Position numbers and translations under genes: made by a program
Source of the DNA: Candidatus Zixiibacteriota bacterium
GTDB lineage: Bacteria; Zixibacteria; MSB-5A5; GN15; FEB-12
Assembly: GCA_029860345.1 (NCBI GenBank)
Contig: JAOUBJ010000013.1
Location: forward strand, 92,017-156,016
DNA: 64,000 nucleotides
Reading direction: 5' to 3'
The notes under the pieces: model-generated
What the model saw: only the letters and a program-made list of their open reading frames with translations
Database searches by the model: none
Told to the model about the DNA's origin: nothing
In this document: positions 9,603 through 17,714 of the stretch, piece after piece
Position numbering within the stretch: the stretch's first letter is position 1
Layout of the letters: the number at the start of each line of letters is the position of its first letter

Positions 9603-9747
9603 TCATTCTCAGTAAAAGTTCAATTGCCGCAAACTTTTGTCTTTTTTTTCTTGACCGTAATCCAGACTTTCGATATCTAAAGCATACCTAGTTTGTCGCG
9701 TTCGTGAAGCAACAAGGAAGTTGGTTCCCGCGACAAGAGAGGGGGGA

Positions 9748-9963
9748 ATGATAGTGACCGGTTTTGAAGACAAGATTCTCATTTGTTGCGAGTGCCAGGA
9801 AGAGTTCGTCTTTACCGCTGCTGCTCAGGATTATTTTGCTGAGCGGGGATACACTGATGATCCCAAGCGGTGCAAGACGTGCCATACTGGTTACAAAAAA
9901 GCGCAACGTGCCGACCAAAGTCGCTTCGGCGCTAAACGCCCGGAAATCGGATTGTCCGATTAG
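9748..9963 (+). CDS. Small zinc-ribbon protein (zf-CDC/zinc-ribbon family)
   Basis: A 71-residue protein with two CxxC pairs (CCECQEEF and CKTCH) framing the pattern FVFTAAAQDYFAERGYTDDPKRC, which matches the widespread small 'probable zinc-binding domain' family. A run GAGAGGGGGGA directly precedes ATG 9748, so the upstream in-frame ATG 9721 was rejected. The role is unknown; relatives are thought to bind nucleic acid or protein. It is followed at once by a strong bidirectional terminator hairpin. Confidence 0.78.
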   Translation: MIVTGFEDKILICCECQEEFVFTAAAQDYFAERGYTDDPKRCKTCHTGYKKAQRADQSRFGAKRPEIGLSD

Positions 9964-9969
9964 ATTGCG

Positions 9970-9999
9970 AAAACCCCCGGTTTGTTAACCGAGGGTTTT
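9970..9999. terminator. Bidirectional rho-independent terminator
   Basis: The arms AAAACCCCCGG and ACCGAGGGTTTT form a GC-rich hairpin flanked by A and T runs. It lies between the convergent zinc-ribbon gene and the M6 protease gene and could stop transcription from both sides. Confidence 0.75.
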
Positions 10000-10049
10000 C
10001 TTGTGGGCCATGCGCGGAGGAGGAATTTGGTTGTACTTCTGATTTGTTG

Positions 10050-11801
10050 TTAACGAATCAGTACCATCTTTTTCGAATCCTCGTGTTTTCCTATGACTAT
10101 GCGGTAATAGTACACGCCCGAAGCCAGTTGACCGTTGTTGTCATCAACGGCGTCAAAGAGCACCGATGTTTGGCCGGCCGGAACATTCCGATCAAGCAGG
10201 GTGGCAACCTTGCGACCAAGGCTGTTGAACACTTCAACCAAAGCGTGTGCCGCGTTGCCTGTAGTGAAACTAATTGTGGTCGAGGGATTGAACGGATTGG
10301 GGTAGTTCTGGGCCAGTTCAACTTTCCGGGGCACCAACGGTTCATCATCATCACCACCGCCGGACAATCCACCGCCGGACATTCCGCTTGACAGGTCGGC
10401 CGACGCAACGGTACCTACGAAACTAATATTCTCAACGAAGACCGTCGTGACCGCCCCTGCGTAGGTGTCGGAGCTGGGAACGGTACTGCTGTTGAACGAT
10501 GTCCTGCTGAAACTGCCGGGGAAGGGATCACCGGCGTCGCCGTGGTCGCCTTTGTGTTCCAATTCATAGAGACCATCGGCCTGCTCCAGCGCCACCTGAT
10601 AGTGTGTCGACGTGGCCAGGCCGGGATACCATTCTCCACTGTTGTTGCTTTGCGCATCGTCAATGTGCCAGATCAACAGACCGGTGGCCGGTAAGTATGA
10701 GTCAAAGCCGATGCGCTGTCGATTTTCGATGAGAAAATACTCGCCGTCGACGGTGTCGGCGGAGTACAGTCGGTAGGCAATGTCGTTTTGTTCGGCATTC
10801 AGTATCGTTTCTGCGGTGAGCGCGTCGATCACATCAAGGGGTGTCAACCAGCCCAGTTGCATCTTGCTCCAGGCGCAAAGGTGCGACGGGGATTCCCCTT
10901 TTCCCTGGGGACCAAGCCAACTTCCGAACGACATCAGACCCCACTTGCCCACGCCGTTGGACGAATAGTCGGTGTCGTACAAGTCGGGCAACCCGAAAAC
11001 ATGGCCCAGTTCGTGGGCGATCACGCCGATCGTCTGATCGCCCGGTACCGACAAAAACTCCGGTTGAATTGTGTATGAAGAGATATTCACGCCATCGCGA
11101 TAGCGGTTGTTGATGTTCCACTTGTGTGACCAGATTACATCACTACCCCCGCCGTACTCGGCCCCGCGGCCTGCGTGAATGACCAGCAAGCCATCGACTT
11201 CACCGTCGTCGTTGTTGTCGTAATTGCTGAAATCGACCAGCGGATCGACCAGGTCGACTAAGTCCTCGACCAATTTTTGACTGTTGTTCGGATAGGCGCC
11301 GGTGCCGTTGCTGTTGTTGACATAATATGCGTAATCCTCAGGCGCCCGTTGCCAACCCACCTCCGAAGGCAGGTCAACCGAAGCTAACTGAACCAGGTCG
11401 TATGATACTTCGCGGTAGTACTCGCTCACTGTAGCGCCCTGACTCCCAAAAATCAGACTGTCGAAACTACCACCCGGTACCGCCGCAACGTTGTCATCGA
11501 AGTCAACCAGGATAGCCAGCACCCTGAATTGACCGACAACATTGGGCGACAAGGAAAGTGACCCATTGGCACTTTTGATCGCTGTGCCGATGCCGGTCCG
11601 GACCTGGTCGATCCCCTTGGAGCGAGCCTCATCGAGATGTTCCAAATAGTAGGGAAGTACCGCGTCGCCGGTGGCCAGACGCAAAATCAATCCCGGATGC
11701 GGCGGGGCTGCATCTGCCGACCCGATCAGAAGCAATACCGCAACCAGGATAGGCCACATCAGCCGCATTAATCTGAGCCTGTAATTCGCAAAAATCGTCA
11801 C
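10050..11801 (-). CDS. M6-family (immune inhibitor A-like) secreted metalloprotease with FlgD/T9SS-type C-terminal domain
   Basis: 583 residues from GTG 11801, which has GGAGGA four bases upstream; longer in-frame starts lack a ribosome site. The signal peptide is MRLMWPILVAVLLLIGSADA. The catalytic domain carries HELGHVFGLPDLYD (HExxHxxGxxD, His at about 263 and 267), the M6 zinc site, and a calcium-like loop DNNDDGEVDG. A linker with GGG repeats leads to ELAQNYPNPFNPSTTISF and a beta-sandwich ending SGVYYYRIVIGKHEDSKKMVLIR. That is the FlgD-Ig/Por-secretion-like end common in the FCB group. It is probably a surface or extracellular protease. Whether this organism has a type IX secretion system cannot be seen here. 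Confidence 0.88.
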   Translation of the reverse strand: MTIFANYRLRLMRLMWPILVAVLLLIGSADAAPPHPGLILRLATGDAVLPYYLEHLDEARSKGIDQVRTGIGTAIKSANGSLSLSPNVVGQFRVLAILVDFDDNVAAVPGGSFDSLIFGSQGATVSEYYREVSYDLVQLASVDLPSEVGWQRAPEDYAYYVNNSNGTGAYPNNSQKLVEDLVDLVDPLVDFSNYDNNDDGEVDGLLVIHAGRGAEYGGGSDVIWSHKWNINNRYRDGVNISSYTIQPEFLSVPGDQTIGVIAHELGHVFGLPDLYDTDYSSNGVGKWGLMSFGSWLGPQGKGESPSHLCAWSKMQLGWLTPLDVIDALTAETILNAEQNDIAYRLYSADTVDGEYFLIENRQRIGFDSYLPATGLLIWHIDDAQSNNSGEWYPGLATSTHYQVALEQADGLYELEHKGDHGDAGDPFPGSFSRTSFNSSTVPSSDTYAGAVTTVFVENISFVGTVASADLSSGMSGGGLSGGGDDDEPLVPRKVELAQNYPNPFNPSTTISFTTGNAAHALVEVFNSLGRKVATLLDRNVPAGQTSVLFDAVDDNNGQLASGVYYYRIVIGKHEDSKKMVLIR

Positions 11802-12044
11802 TTTATCCTCCGCGTACATTCGAAGCGCATGTGTTCCGCCGAACAAATGGGCAAAGCCGGTGCCAGGCCTGATGGAGACTCGTATGTTGCTGTGGGGTCA
11901 TCTGTTCGGGCGGTTTAGTGAAGTATGGGGCGATGTTTCGTTGATGGTGGGAGTGGTTGAAACAGGGGGGAATAGGCCATAGGGCTTGTTGATAAACCAC
12001 TATGCCATTAGTAGGGTGGGTCGCTCTTCGAACCGGCCTTTGAC

Positions 12045-12068
12045 GGCAGTCCGCCTTGGCGGACTGCC
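12045..12068. repeat. Perfect 11-bp inverted repeat, 2-base loop
   Basis: GGCAGTCCGCC is followed after TT by GGCGGACTGCC, a near-complete palindrome able to form a cruciform or hairpin. It lies inside a GTAGGG-type repeat block. Confidence 0.85.
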
Positions 12069-12149
12069 CTACGGTGTCGGGCGGGGTCGCCCAACACCAC
12101 CTGCATACGGCTGCGGGGCCGGTCCGACTAAGGCACAGGATGCACCGTT

Positions 12150-12267
12150 GTGTCGGGTCTTGATTCCGTGCTAACGGAAGTGTGACCCGACTCAGATTCT
12201 GTGTCAAGCGTGGGCGGCAGGTCACACAAATCCACTGGCGTCCGCCGCGGCGGACAAGACCTGCCGC
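12150..12267. repeat. Paired-hairpin dispersed element, copy 1
   Basis: Two inverted-repeat modules in opposite orientation with a 20-base spacer. The left module 12150-12193 has arms GTGTCGGGTC and GACCCGACTC, with TTG and TGT just inside the arms. The right module 12214-12267 has arms GCGGCAGGTC and GACCTGCCGC, with ACA and CAA just inside. The same layout recurs at 43634-43749 and, decayed, near 41767-41841 and 28066-28130. Confidence 0.8.
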
Positions 12268-12520
12268 AACTATCTAACTTGATACACAACATTGGTTGGG
12301 CGGCATCCCTGCAATAGCGCCAAGTTTAGTAGGGCGGAACCCTCCCAGCGGTTCCGCCATCGGAAAACGGCAGAACCAGAAGCGGTTCTGGCCTACGCTG
12401 TGGTGAAAACGTCAAACTCTGCTACTCCACCTTAAGCAAAGCGACAGGTGGATGTTTTATAGGCAAAACAGAAGCATCCCACCCGGCGCAAAGCCTCTGG
12501 GTGGGGTACTGTGCACCGGC

Positions 12521-12548
12521 GTGGCGCACGAGGACGTACACCACGCAC
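12521..12548. repeat. Exact 28-bp repeat, copy 1
   Basis: Begins GTGGCGCACGAGGACG and ends ACACCACGCAC. It is identical over 28 bases to 62852-62879. Outer GTGG and CCAC arms can pair. Confidence 0.85.
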
Positions 12549-12615
12549 ACACACCAAGTGTTGAAGCTGCAAACGGTCGAAGCACGCAAGTCGGGCTTAA
12601 CTGCCGCACTCACAA

Positions 12616-12645
12616 GAAAGGAGACCGCCGAAGCAGTCTCCTTTC
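12616..12645 (-). terminator. Rho-independent terminator for the DUF5723-like gene
   Basis: Perfect 10-bp arms GAAAGGAGAC / GTCTCCTTTC enclose a GC-rich loop. On the minus strand the hairpin ends in TTTCTTGT. It lies about 70 bases after the stop of the minus-strand barrel gene. Confidence 0.7.
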
Positions 12646-12711
12646 GCGCGATAGTTCGCTAAGCCGGCGTTAGCCGGGGTGTACCGGTTTCAACCGACTT
12701 CACGCCTGGAA

Positions 12712-13998
12712 TCAGAACTCGACCCCGGTAGCCAGGGCGAAATTCAGACCACGGGTCGAGTAGGGGGAGAATGACGACCCGGTCTGGGCTGCAAAATCCA
12801 GCCTGAAGGCTCCCAGGTGCAAGCCTGATCCCACAGAAAAAACAGAACCCTTGTTACCACCAACGGCGAAACCTGTGCGCAACGGCAGAACACTGAACTT
12901 GTTCCATTCCAGGCCGGCGGCCAGTCGCGGCTTGGTGGAGGCGCCGTTGCCCGTATGGAAACCCTGCTGCCAGTCGACCGCCCAGAGCAATTGGCCGGAC
13001 ACATTGGCGATACCGATGGTCATGGTTGCCGGTAATTTGTTGGAGAAACCGGCGATCTCCTTGGTGTAGTCTTCAGAGACTACATAGTCTTCGTCCATGT
13101 TATCGGCCGTCATGGTGTCGAACGAGAACAGATAACCGTGCTCTTCGGCATCACCGCTCCAGGAGATGTTGCTGAGAAAGTTCTTGATACTCAGGCCGAC
13201 CGTGTAATCACGATTGAGTTCCAGGGCGCCGCCGATATCCACAGCATACCCGGAACCACCGGTCGCGGTGCGGGCTATCATACGTCCATCGCCGGAGAAA
13301 CCGGTCTCCAGAGTGGTGACGCCGCCCTCAAGTTCGGATATCTCTTCGACCGCGAGGCCCTTGATGTACTTAAAAGTACCACCCACAGCCAAACGTCGGT
13401 GACCTATCTTGGCCACCTGTCGACCATAGGACAAGCCGGTCGCAACGTAGGCCACGGCGTCGGAGTAGGAACCGGTCAGTTCGATCTCTTTGCCGAAAGT
13501 GTTACCGTTGAACACCAGTTCGATGATGTCCTTGCTTAGATTGACGTCGGCCACACCGACGCCTGTAACGCTGAAGACGAACGAGTTGTACGATAGCGAG
13601 AATGCTGAAGCTTCAACGTCGGCGATCAGGTTCAGGCCTTCATCAGGCACTTTGTCCAAAATCTCGCGCTTGTCGGCATCGGTCAGGATGGCCCCGGTGT
13701 AACGATTGTAGTCACCGAGCGAGATTGAGTTGTTGGCGATATTGACGCCGACTCCGACCAGTTCCAGGCCGGTCTGACGGTATTCCTGGAAGCCCAGGTT
13801 GGCCGGATTATACCGCGCAGCGTCAACACCGGAGGCTAGCGACATGTACGCCCCGGACATAGCCATGCTTCGCGCCGATGACTGACCACCGGCCAGGGCC
13901 GAGCCGGCCAGGAGTAACAGTGTCACTCCCAGGCAGGCGGCGCTGTAAAACATGCGTTTGCGGTGCGGTGATTCGTTGGTTGTCGTAGTAATTCTCAT
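12712..13998 (-). CDS. DUF5723/PorV-like outer-membrane beta-barrel protein
   Basis: 428 residues from ATG 13998, which has AAGGAGG upstream; an in-frame ATG 45 bases earlier lacks one. Signal peptide FYSAACLGVTLLLLAGSALA. The mature N-terminus ARSMAMSGAYMSLASGVDAARYNPANLG is characteristic of FadL/PorV-like and DUF5723 barrels, with the NPANLG signature. The rest is a run of amphipathic strands ending FALATGVEF with a C-terminal aromatic residue, as in outer-membrane barrels. It starts only 10 bases after the large lipoprotein gene, so the two probably work together on the cell surface. Function unknown. Confidence 0.75.
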   Translation of the reverse strand: MRITTTTNESPHRKRMFYSAACLGVTLLLLAGSALAGGQSSARSMAMSGAYMSLASGVDAARYNPANLGFQEYRQTGLELVGVGVNIANNSISLGDYNRYTGAILTDADKREILDKVPDEGLNLIADVEASAFSLSYNSFVFSVTGVGVADVNLSKDIIELVFNGNTFGKEIELTGSYSDAVAYVATGLSYGRQVAKIGHRRLAVGGTFKYIKGLAVEEISELEGGVTTLETGFSGDGRMIARTATGGSGYAVDIGGALELNRDYTVGLSIKNFLSNISWSGDAEEHGYLFSFDTMTADNMDEDYVVSEDYTKEIAGFSNKLPATMTIGIANVSGQLLWAVDWQQGFHTGNGASTKPRLAAGLEWNKFSVLPLRTGFAVGGNKGSVFSVGSGLHLGAFRLDFAAQTGSSFSPYSTRGLNFALATGVEF

Positions 13999-14008
13999 GG
14001 CCGCCTCC

Positions 14009-16069
14009 TTAAAATTCGCCGTCGAAGCGGTATTCCACTTCAAAGCGGCCGATCACGGTTATGTAGTCGTTCTGCATCAGTTTCACCGACTGACCGTTGG
14101 AACCTTCAAGGATCAACTCCTGCCCTATGTAGAGCGTGTCACTCTTGAGTATCTGAATATCTGCGTTGGTCAGCATGATTTCCTGGTAGCCGGTGGCCGC
14201 CGTATCCAACACCAGTCCGGCCCCGGACACGGGAGCGGCGGTGATAGCCAGCGGGCCAATGGTCAAACCGGGGTTGGCGTAGAGAGTTGCCGAGTCGGGG
14301 CCAATGAATATCTCCACGCTGGCGCCCAGGGGCAGGTGGTTGACGATATTATACACGAATCCGGCCTCGACAACATGGTCGGTCACCATGTCGATGTCTT
14401 CCTGATTGATCGACTCACGTTCGATGTCGGTTTCGATTTGTGATTCATGTATAACCATCTCCAGTGGCGCCACGATTCCCACCCGTGAAAAAACGAAATC
14501 GTTGGCGCTTATTGTCGATTGGGTCACGCCATCACCGAAGGTCACGGTACCACCGGCCTCGACGTTCGAAGGCAGGGGAGAGATGAAGTCGGCGATGTCC
14601 GAATTGGTGATCGTTGTTGTAACCGGTGCACCGCTGGCGCCGATTGCGATGTTGCCGGTAAGAGCCAGTGTCTTGCCGTTGTCGCCGCTCAGTTGAATGT
14701 CGAGATAACCCGGCAGGTTGGTGCCGTTTTCGATATCCAAAGTCAGCACGGCCGAAACCAACTCAAGCGAATCGAACCCGGTCGGAACATCGATAGGAAA
14801 CGATTCGGCATCGAAGGTCGCATCGGTCGATGAGAATACACCGGTGACACTGCCGAAGGTCAGCGAAGTCAGGTCGGCCTGTACAAAGAAACTGTCGGAC
14901 TGATTGACAGCAACCTGCTGACCGCCCGAACCGGGAACGTCGGCGGTAACATTGATGTCGATCTGTTGCGGCAGCGAACTACCGCCCGGAACCAGTTGGC
15001 TGCCGGCCAGAGCCCGTACTATCTGTACCTGCCCCTGGGCCGGGATGGTCGTGTCGATTGACAGAGCCAGGCCCGACGTGACCAGGTCCGGAATGCCGAT
15101 ACTGAGATTGGCACTCAGGTTGGTGGCGTTCTCCACCGTCAAAACGAGCTGTCCGGTGGCCATCGTGGCAGTGTCGATCCGTTCGGTTTCACCCAACTGA
15201 ACCTGCTCCGCAAAAGCCATGTTCAGCGCCGGAACTTGTGCGACAGCCGAAGACACACTCAAGCCGCTTGGGAAAACCAACTCGGTACTGATAAAGCGGG
15301 AAGATACGGAGTTGATCGTGCCCCCCGGGAAAAAACAGTGAGCGTTCACTCTAAGTTCGTTTGAAAGGCTTTTGCCGGCCAGCGAAACAGACAATGAGTC
15401 GGTACCTCCGGCCGGGATGCCGGTTGGGAATGTGTCCGTGACCAATGTTGCAGCGTTGCCGACGTCGTAGATCTCAACAATGGCCGTATCAAGGGCGATG
15501 CCGAGGTCGTTTTCTACCACCACCAGGACGTTGCCGGAAGCGATGGTCGCCTGTGAAAAGTTGGTGATTGCCGGCATGGTGTTGATAATATCAAAACTAA
15601 GAGCGCTGATAATCGCCGAGTCACCCGGCAAGCCGGCCCCCAGACCGGTGATCGAGGCCAGCGTGACCGAGATAGGTGCAATCACCGGCGGATCAATCGA
15701 CACCGCGCCCAGTGCTTCGGTAACCGAATAGGAAAGATCGTCGGTGGCCAGGGCAGCGGCATCCAGCATGACGGTGTCAAGGTCTTCAGTGACTCTGAAC
15801 GTTATGTTGCCGTCCTGGTCGATCTCCAAACCTTCCTGATCTATCTTGTTAACCAGTTCTTCCATGTCGTAGGTCCGATTGACAACCGGCACCGTCAGAC
15901 GGGTGTTCCATTCCGGAGCCTCCGGTTTCTCAATCGTGCACTGAGCCAGAGTCAAGAACACGACGATCACCGTAATCCCCAGAATCAGCCTGGAGCCATA
16001 CTTGAACAGAAAACGCTCGTTCCACGGCGTTTCTGTTTCGGTTTTTCTGGCGTCTCTCTTACGGGTCAT
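14009..16069 (-). CDS. Large putative lipoprotein, beta-rich, unknown function
   Basis: 686 residues. The N-terminus is unusual: about 26 polar residues precede the hydrophobic stretch LILGITVIVVFLTLAQC, whose LAQC fits a lipobox. The mature part is rich in Thr, Ser, Val and Asp with repeated short modules of the form 'tvenatnlsanLsigip' and 'DIENGTNLPGYLDIQL', suggesting repeated beta-sandwich domains. It is the first gene of a two-gene unit with the downstream DUF5723-like barrel, so a surface complex is plausible. I do not recognise a family. Confidence 0.62.
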   Translation of the reverse strand: MTRKRDARKTETETPWNERFLFKYGSRLILGITVIVVFLTLAQCTIEKPEAPEWNTRLTVPVVNRTYDMEELVNKIDQEGLEIDQDGNITFRVTEDLDTVMLDAAALATDDLSYSVTEALGAVSIDPPVIAPISVTLASITGLGAGLPGDSAIISALSFDIINTMPAITNFSQATIASGNVLVVVENDLGIALDTAIVEIYDVGNAATLVTDTFPTGIPAGGTDSLSVSLAGKSLSNELRVNAHCFFPGGTINSVSSRFISTELVFPSGLSVSSAVAQVPALNMAFAEQVQLGETERIDTATMATGQLVLTVENATNLSANLSIGIPDLVTSGLALSIDTTIPAQGQVQIVRALAGSQLVPGGSSLPQQIDINVTADVPGSGGQQVAVNQSDSFFVQADLTSLTFGSVTGVFSSTDATFDAESFPIDVPTGFDSLELVSAVLTLDIENGTNLPGYLDIQLSGDNGKTLALTGNIAIGASGAPVTTTITNSDIADFISPLPSNVEAGGTVTFGDGVTQSTISANDFVFSRVGIVAPLEMVIHESQIETDIERESINQEDIDMVTDHVVEAGFVYNIVNHLPLGASVEIFIGPDSATLYANPGLTIGPLAITAAPVSGAGLVLDTAATGYQEIMLTNADIQILKSDTLYIGQELILEGSNGQSVKLMQNDYITVIGRFEVEYRFDGEF

Positions 16070-16307
16070 ATTTCCCCCATACAGTTTGGAGTTTCACATT
16101 CGTTTCAGGAAGGTTGAATGCAATACCGGTGCCCGCCATAGCCATCGGGCCAAGCCGGTATACGGACCTGACATAGCGCCTCAAGAGAACCCCCGGGATG
16201 GTATGAATATGGCTGCGTCAGACCCATTTGAGTATGGGACCAATCCCATATTGATTGTTTTCGAGGCCGTCTGGTGGTATATTGACGGGATAGCGGAGGA
16301 CGGCCCG

Positions 16308-17261
16308 ATGGGGATGACCAAGTATGATCGCCTGTTACATATTCTCAATCTACTGCGAGCACGTAGAAATATGACCGCTGGACGGCTTGCCGTGGAATGT
16401 GGAGTCACTGAACGATCGATCTACCGCGACATCCTGGCTTTGTCCGAGGCCAACATCCCGATCTACTACGACAACGGCTATAAACTGGCCTCCGATAGTT
16501 TTCTGCCCCCTCTGAATTTCGATTACGACGAGTACCAGTTTCTGAAAACGGCCACCGAATCCACACCGCTGAGAACAACCGACAAGTATGGAGCAATGGC
16601 CAAACGTGTCCAGGCCAAGATCGAGGCCTGTCTCTCCGACGCTGTGCGGAAACACAGCCGGTTCACTCCGGTGGCAATGCATGTCGACATACCCATGACT
16701 CTCGAACAGGAGCGTAGTGAACTTTTCTATGGCGATATTGAAGAAGCCGCCACCAACAGTCGCTGTCTGAGAATCAGCTACGACTCTATTGAGTCCGGCC
16801 AAACCGAACGGGTGGTGGAGCCATACTTCATAATTTTCAGAGGACGCGCTTTCTACTTTGTCGCCTACTGTCGGCTGCGCAGCCAGGTTCGTACTTTCAG
16901 GCTGGACAGAGTATCTGAGGTGCAACCGACCGAGGAATTGTTCAGGCGGCGAGAGGATATTTGCGCCGAAACCTATTTTGACGGTAGCTGGCGTGTATTC
17001 AGTGGTGAGCCGGTCAAGGTTGTCATTCGCTTCAGTGGCGCTGCCGCCCGTGTGGTTTCGATGGGTAACCACCACAGCGATGAACTAATCGAGTCGGCCG
17101 ATGACGGAACGATCGTGTACACTGTGACCTGTCGTGGTCTTCAGGAAATCCAGCGATGGATTCTCGGCTTTGGAAGGGAAGCGGAAGTAATAGCGCCGGA
17201 CGAGTTGCGCAACGAACTCGCCGCCATCGGCGCCTACCTCAGAGATACCTACGACGCTTGA
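16308..17261 (+). CDS. HTH plus WYL-domain transcriptional regulator
   Basis: 317 residues from ATG 16308, preceded by GGAGG; ATG 16314 is close by and also possible. Residues about 5-60 form a DeoR/HTH_11-type winged helix (LLRARRNMTAGRLAVECGVTERSIYRDILAL). The central part has the WYL-type strand pattern (CLRISYDSIESGQTERVVEPYFIIFRGRAFYFVAYC, ending FRLDRVSEV). WYL proteins sense nucleotides or other ligands and often control defence or DNA-damage genes. It is divergent from the lipoprotein operon, with about 240 bp between them that may hold both promoters. Confidence 0.85.
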   Translation: MGMTKYDRLLHILNLLRARRNMTAGRLAVECGVTERSIYRDILALSEANIPIYYDNGYKLASDSFLPPLNFDYDEYQFLKTATESTPLRTTDKYGAMAKRVQAKIEACLSDAVRKHSRFTPVAMHVDIPMTLEQERSELFYGDIEEAATNSRCLRISYDSIESGQTERVVEPYFIIFRGRAFYFVAYCRLRSQVRTFRLDRVSEVQPTEELFRRREDICAETYFDGSWRVFSGEPVKVVIRFSGAAARVVSMGNHHSDELIESADDGTIVYTVTCRGLQEIQRWILGFGREAEVIAPDELRNELAAIGAYLRDTYDA

Positions 17262-17293
17262 GCATGACTGTGGATTCGCCGCCCATAGGTCTC

Positions 17294-17327
17294 GTCATTG
17301 CGAGGAGCGTAGCGACGCGGCAATCTC
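17294..17327 (+). repeat. TCATTGCGAGGAG-type dispersed repeat, copy 1
   Basis: GTCATTGCGAGGAGCGTAGC continues to GACGCGGCAATCTC. The same type of element occurs at 41871-41978 and 43759-43804. Confidence 0.8.
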
Positions 17328-17416
17328 ATTCTTGTAGTGCGGGTCCCTCTTCGCCTGCGCGCCGCGGCGTGAACCCGCCAACTCCATGTGGCCCGACTTC
17401 AGGTGAATCTTTTCTT

Positions 17417-17539
17417 GTAGGTCGAAACCCCTGGTCCAGAGGACCGTCGAAGACGGGTTTCGACAACTTTGACTACCAAAACAGAGCCAGCCAATCCTGC
17501 GAAGCGCGGGATGTCGAAACCGCAGGGGTTTCGACCTAC
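17417..17539. repeat. Inverted pair of GTAGGTCGAAACCCC elements
   Basis: The 17-base arm GTAGGTCGAAACCCCTG (17417-17433) is matched exactly by its reverse complement at 17523-17539. The pair encloses 89 bp and resembles a miniature inverted-repeat element. Related single copies lie at 22850-22873 and, shorter, near 23578, 41655 and 62937. Confidence 0.75.
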
Positions 17540-17631
17540 GGTTTCTCCGCCACCTTCTTCAACACTCCCTTCGGTCCCGGTTTCGAAATTCATTCCAGCA
17601 TGAGACGCGCGAAGCGCGAAAAAGTGATTTA

Positions 17632-17654
17632 TCACCCCGAGCGGAGTCGAGGGG
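17632..17654 (-). repeat. CTTCGACTGCGCTCAGG-type dispersed repeat, copy 1
   Basis: TCACCCCGAGCGGAGTCGAG plus GGG; read on the minus strand it is the CCCCTCGACTCCGCTCGGGG form. Related copies lie at 24072, 43857, 45192 and 62968. Confidence 0.75.
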
Positions 17655-17714
17655 TATACCAACTCGCCAATAAAAAACGTTGACCTCAACCGCCGACGCA
17701 GACACATTCCGTCA

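Larger units (their letters stand above)
11802..12711. other. Repeat-rich intergenic region (910 bp)
   Basis: No credible gene: the open frames present have no coding character and run through repeats. It contains a GTAGGG-type element (12011-12038), an 11-bp perfect stem with a 2-base loop (12045-12068), the paired-hairpin element (12150-12267), a second GTAGGG element (12329-12360), one copy of the exact 28-bp repeat (12521-12548) and a terminator (12616-12645). Confidence 0.8.
17262..17714. other. Repeat-rich intergenic region (453 bp)
   Basis: No gene seen. It holds a TCATTGCGAGGAG-type element (17294-17327), a GTAG-GGGTCC type block (about 17335-17383), a 17-bp perfect inverted repeat of the GTAGGTCGAAACCCCTG type (17417-17433 against 17523-17539), and a CGAGCGGAGTCGAGGGG element (17632-17654). 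Confidence 0.8.

Noticed and set aside
11803..12225. Minus-strand frame of 140 codons
   Set aside because: Runs through the paired-hairpin repeat; translation is not protein-like and no ribosome site is seen.
16002..16307. N-terminal extension of the WYL regulator
   Set aside because: The HTH starts at ATG 16308 with GGAGG; the extension crosses the divergent promoter region and is not conserved-looking.
17156..17683. Plus-strand frame of 175 codons
   Set aside because: Overlaps the end of the WYL gene in another frame and consists of dispersed repeats.
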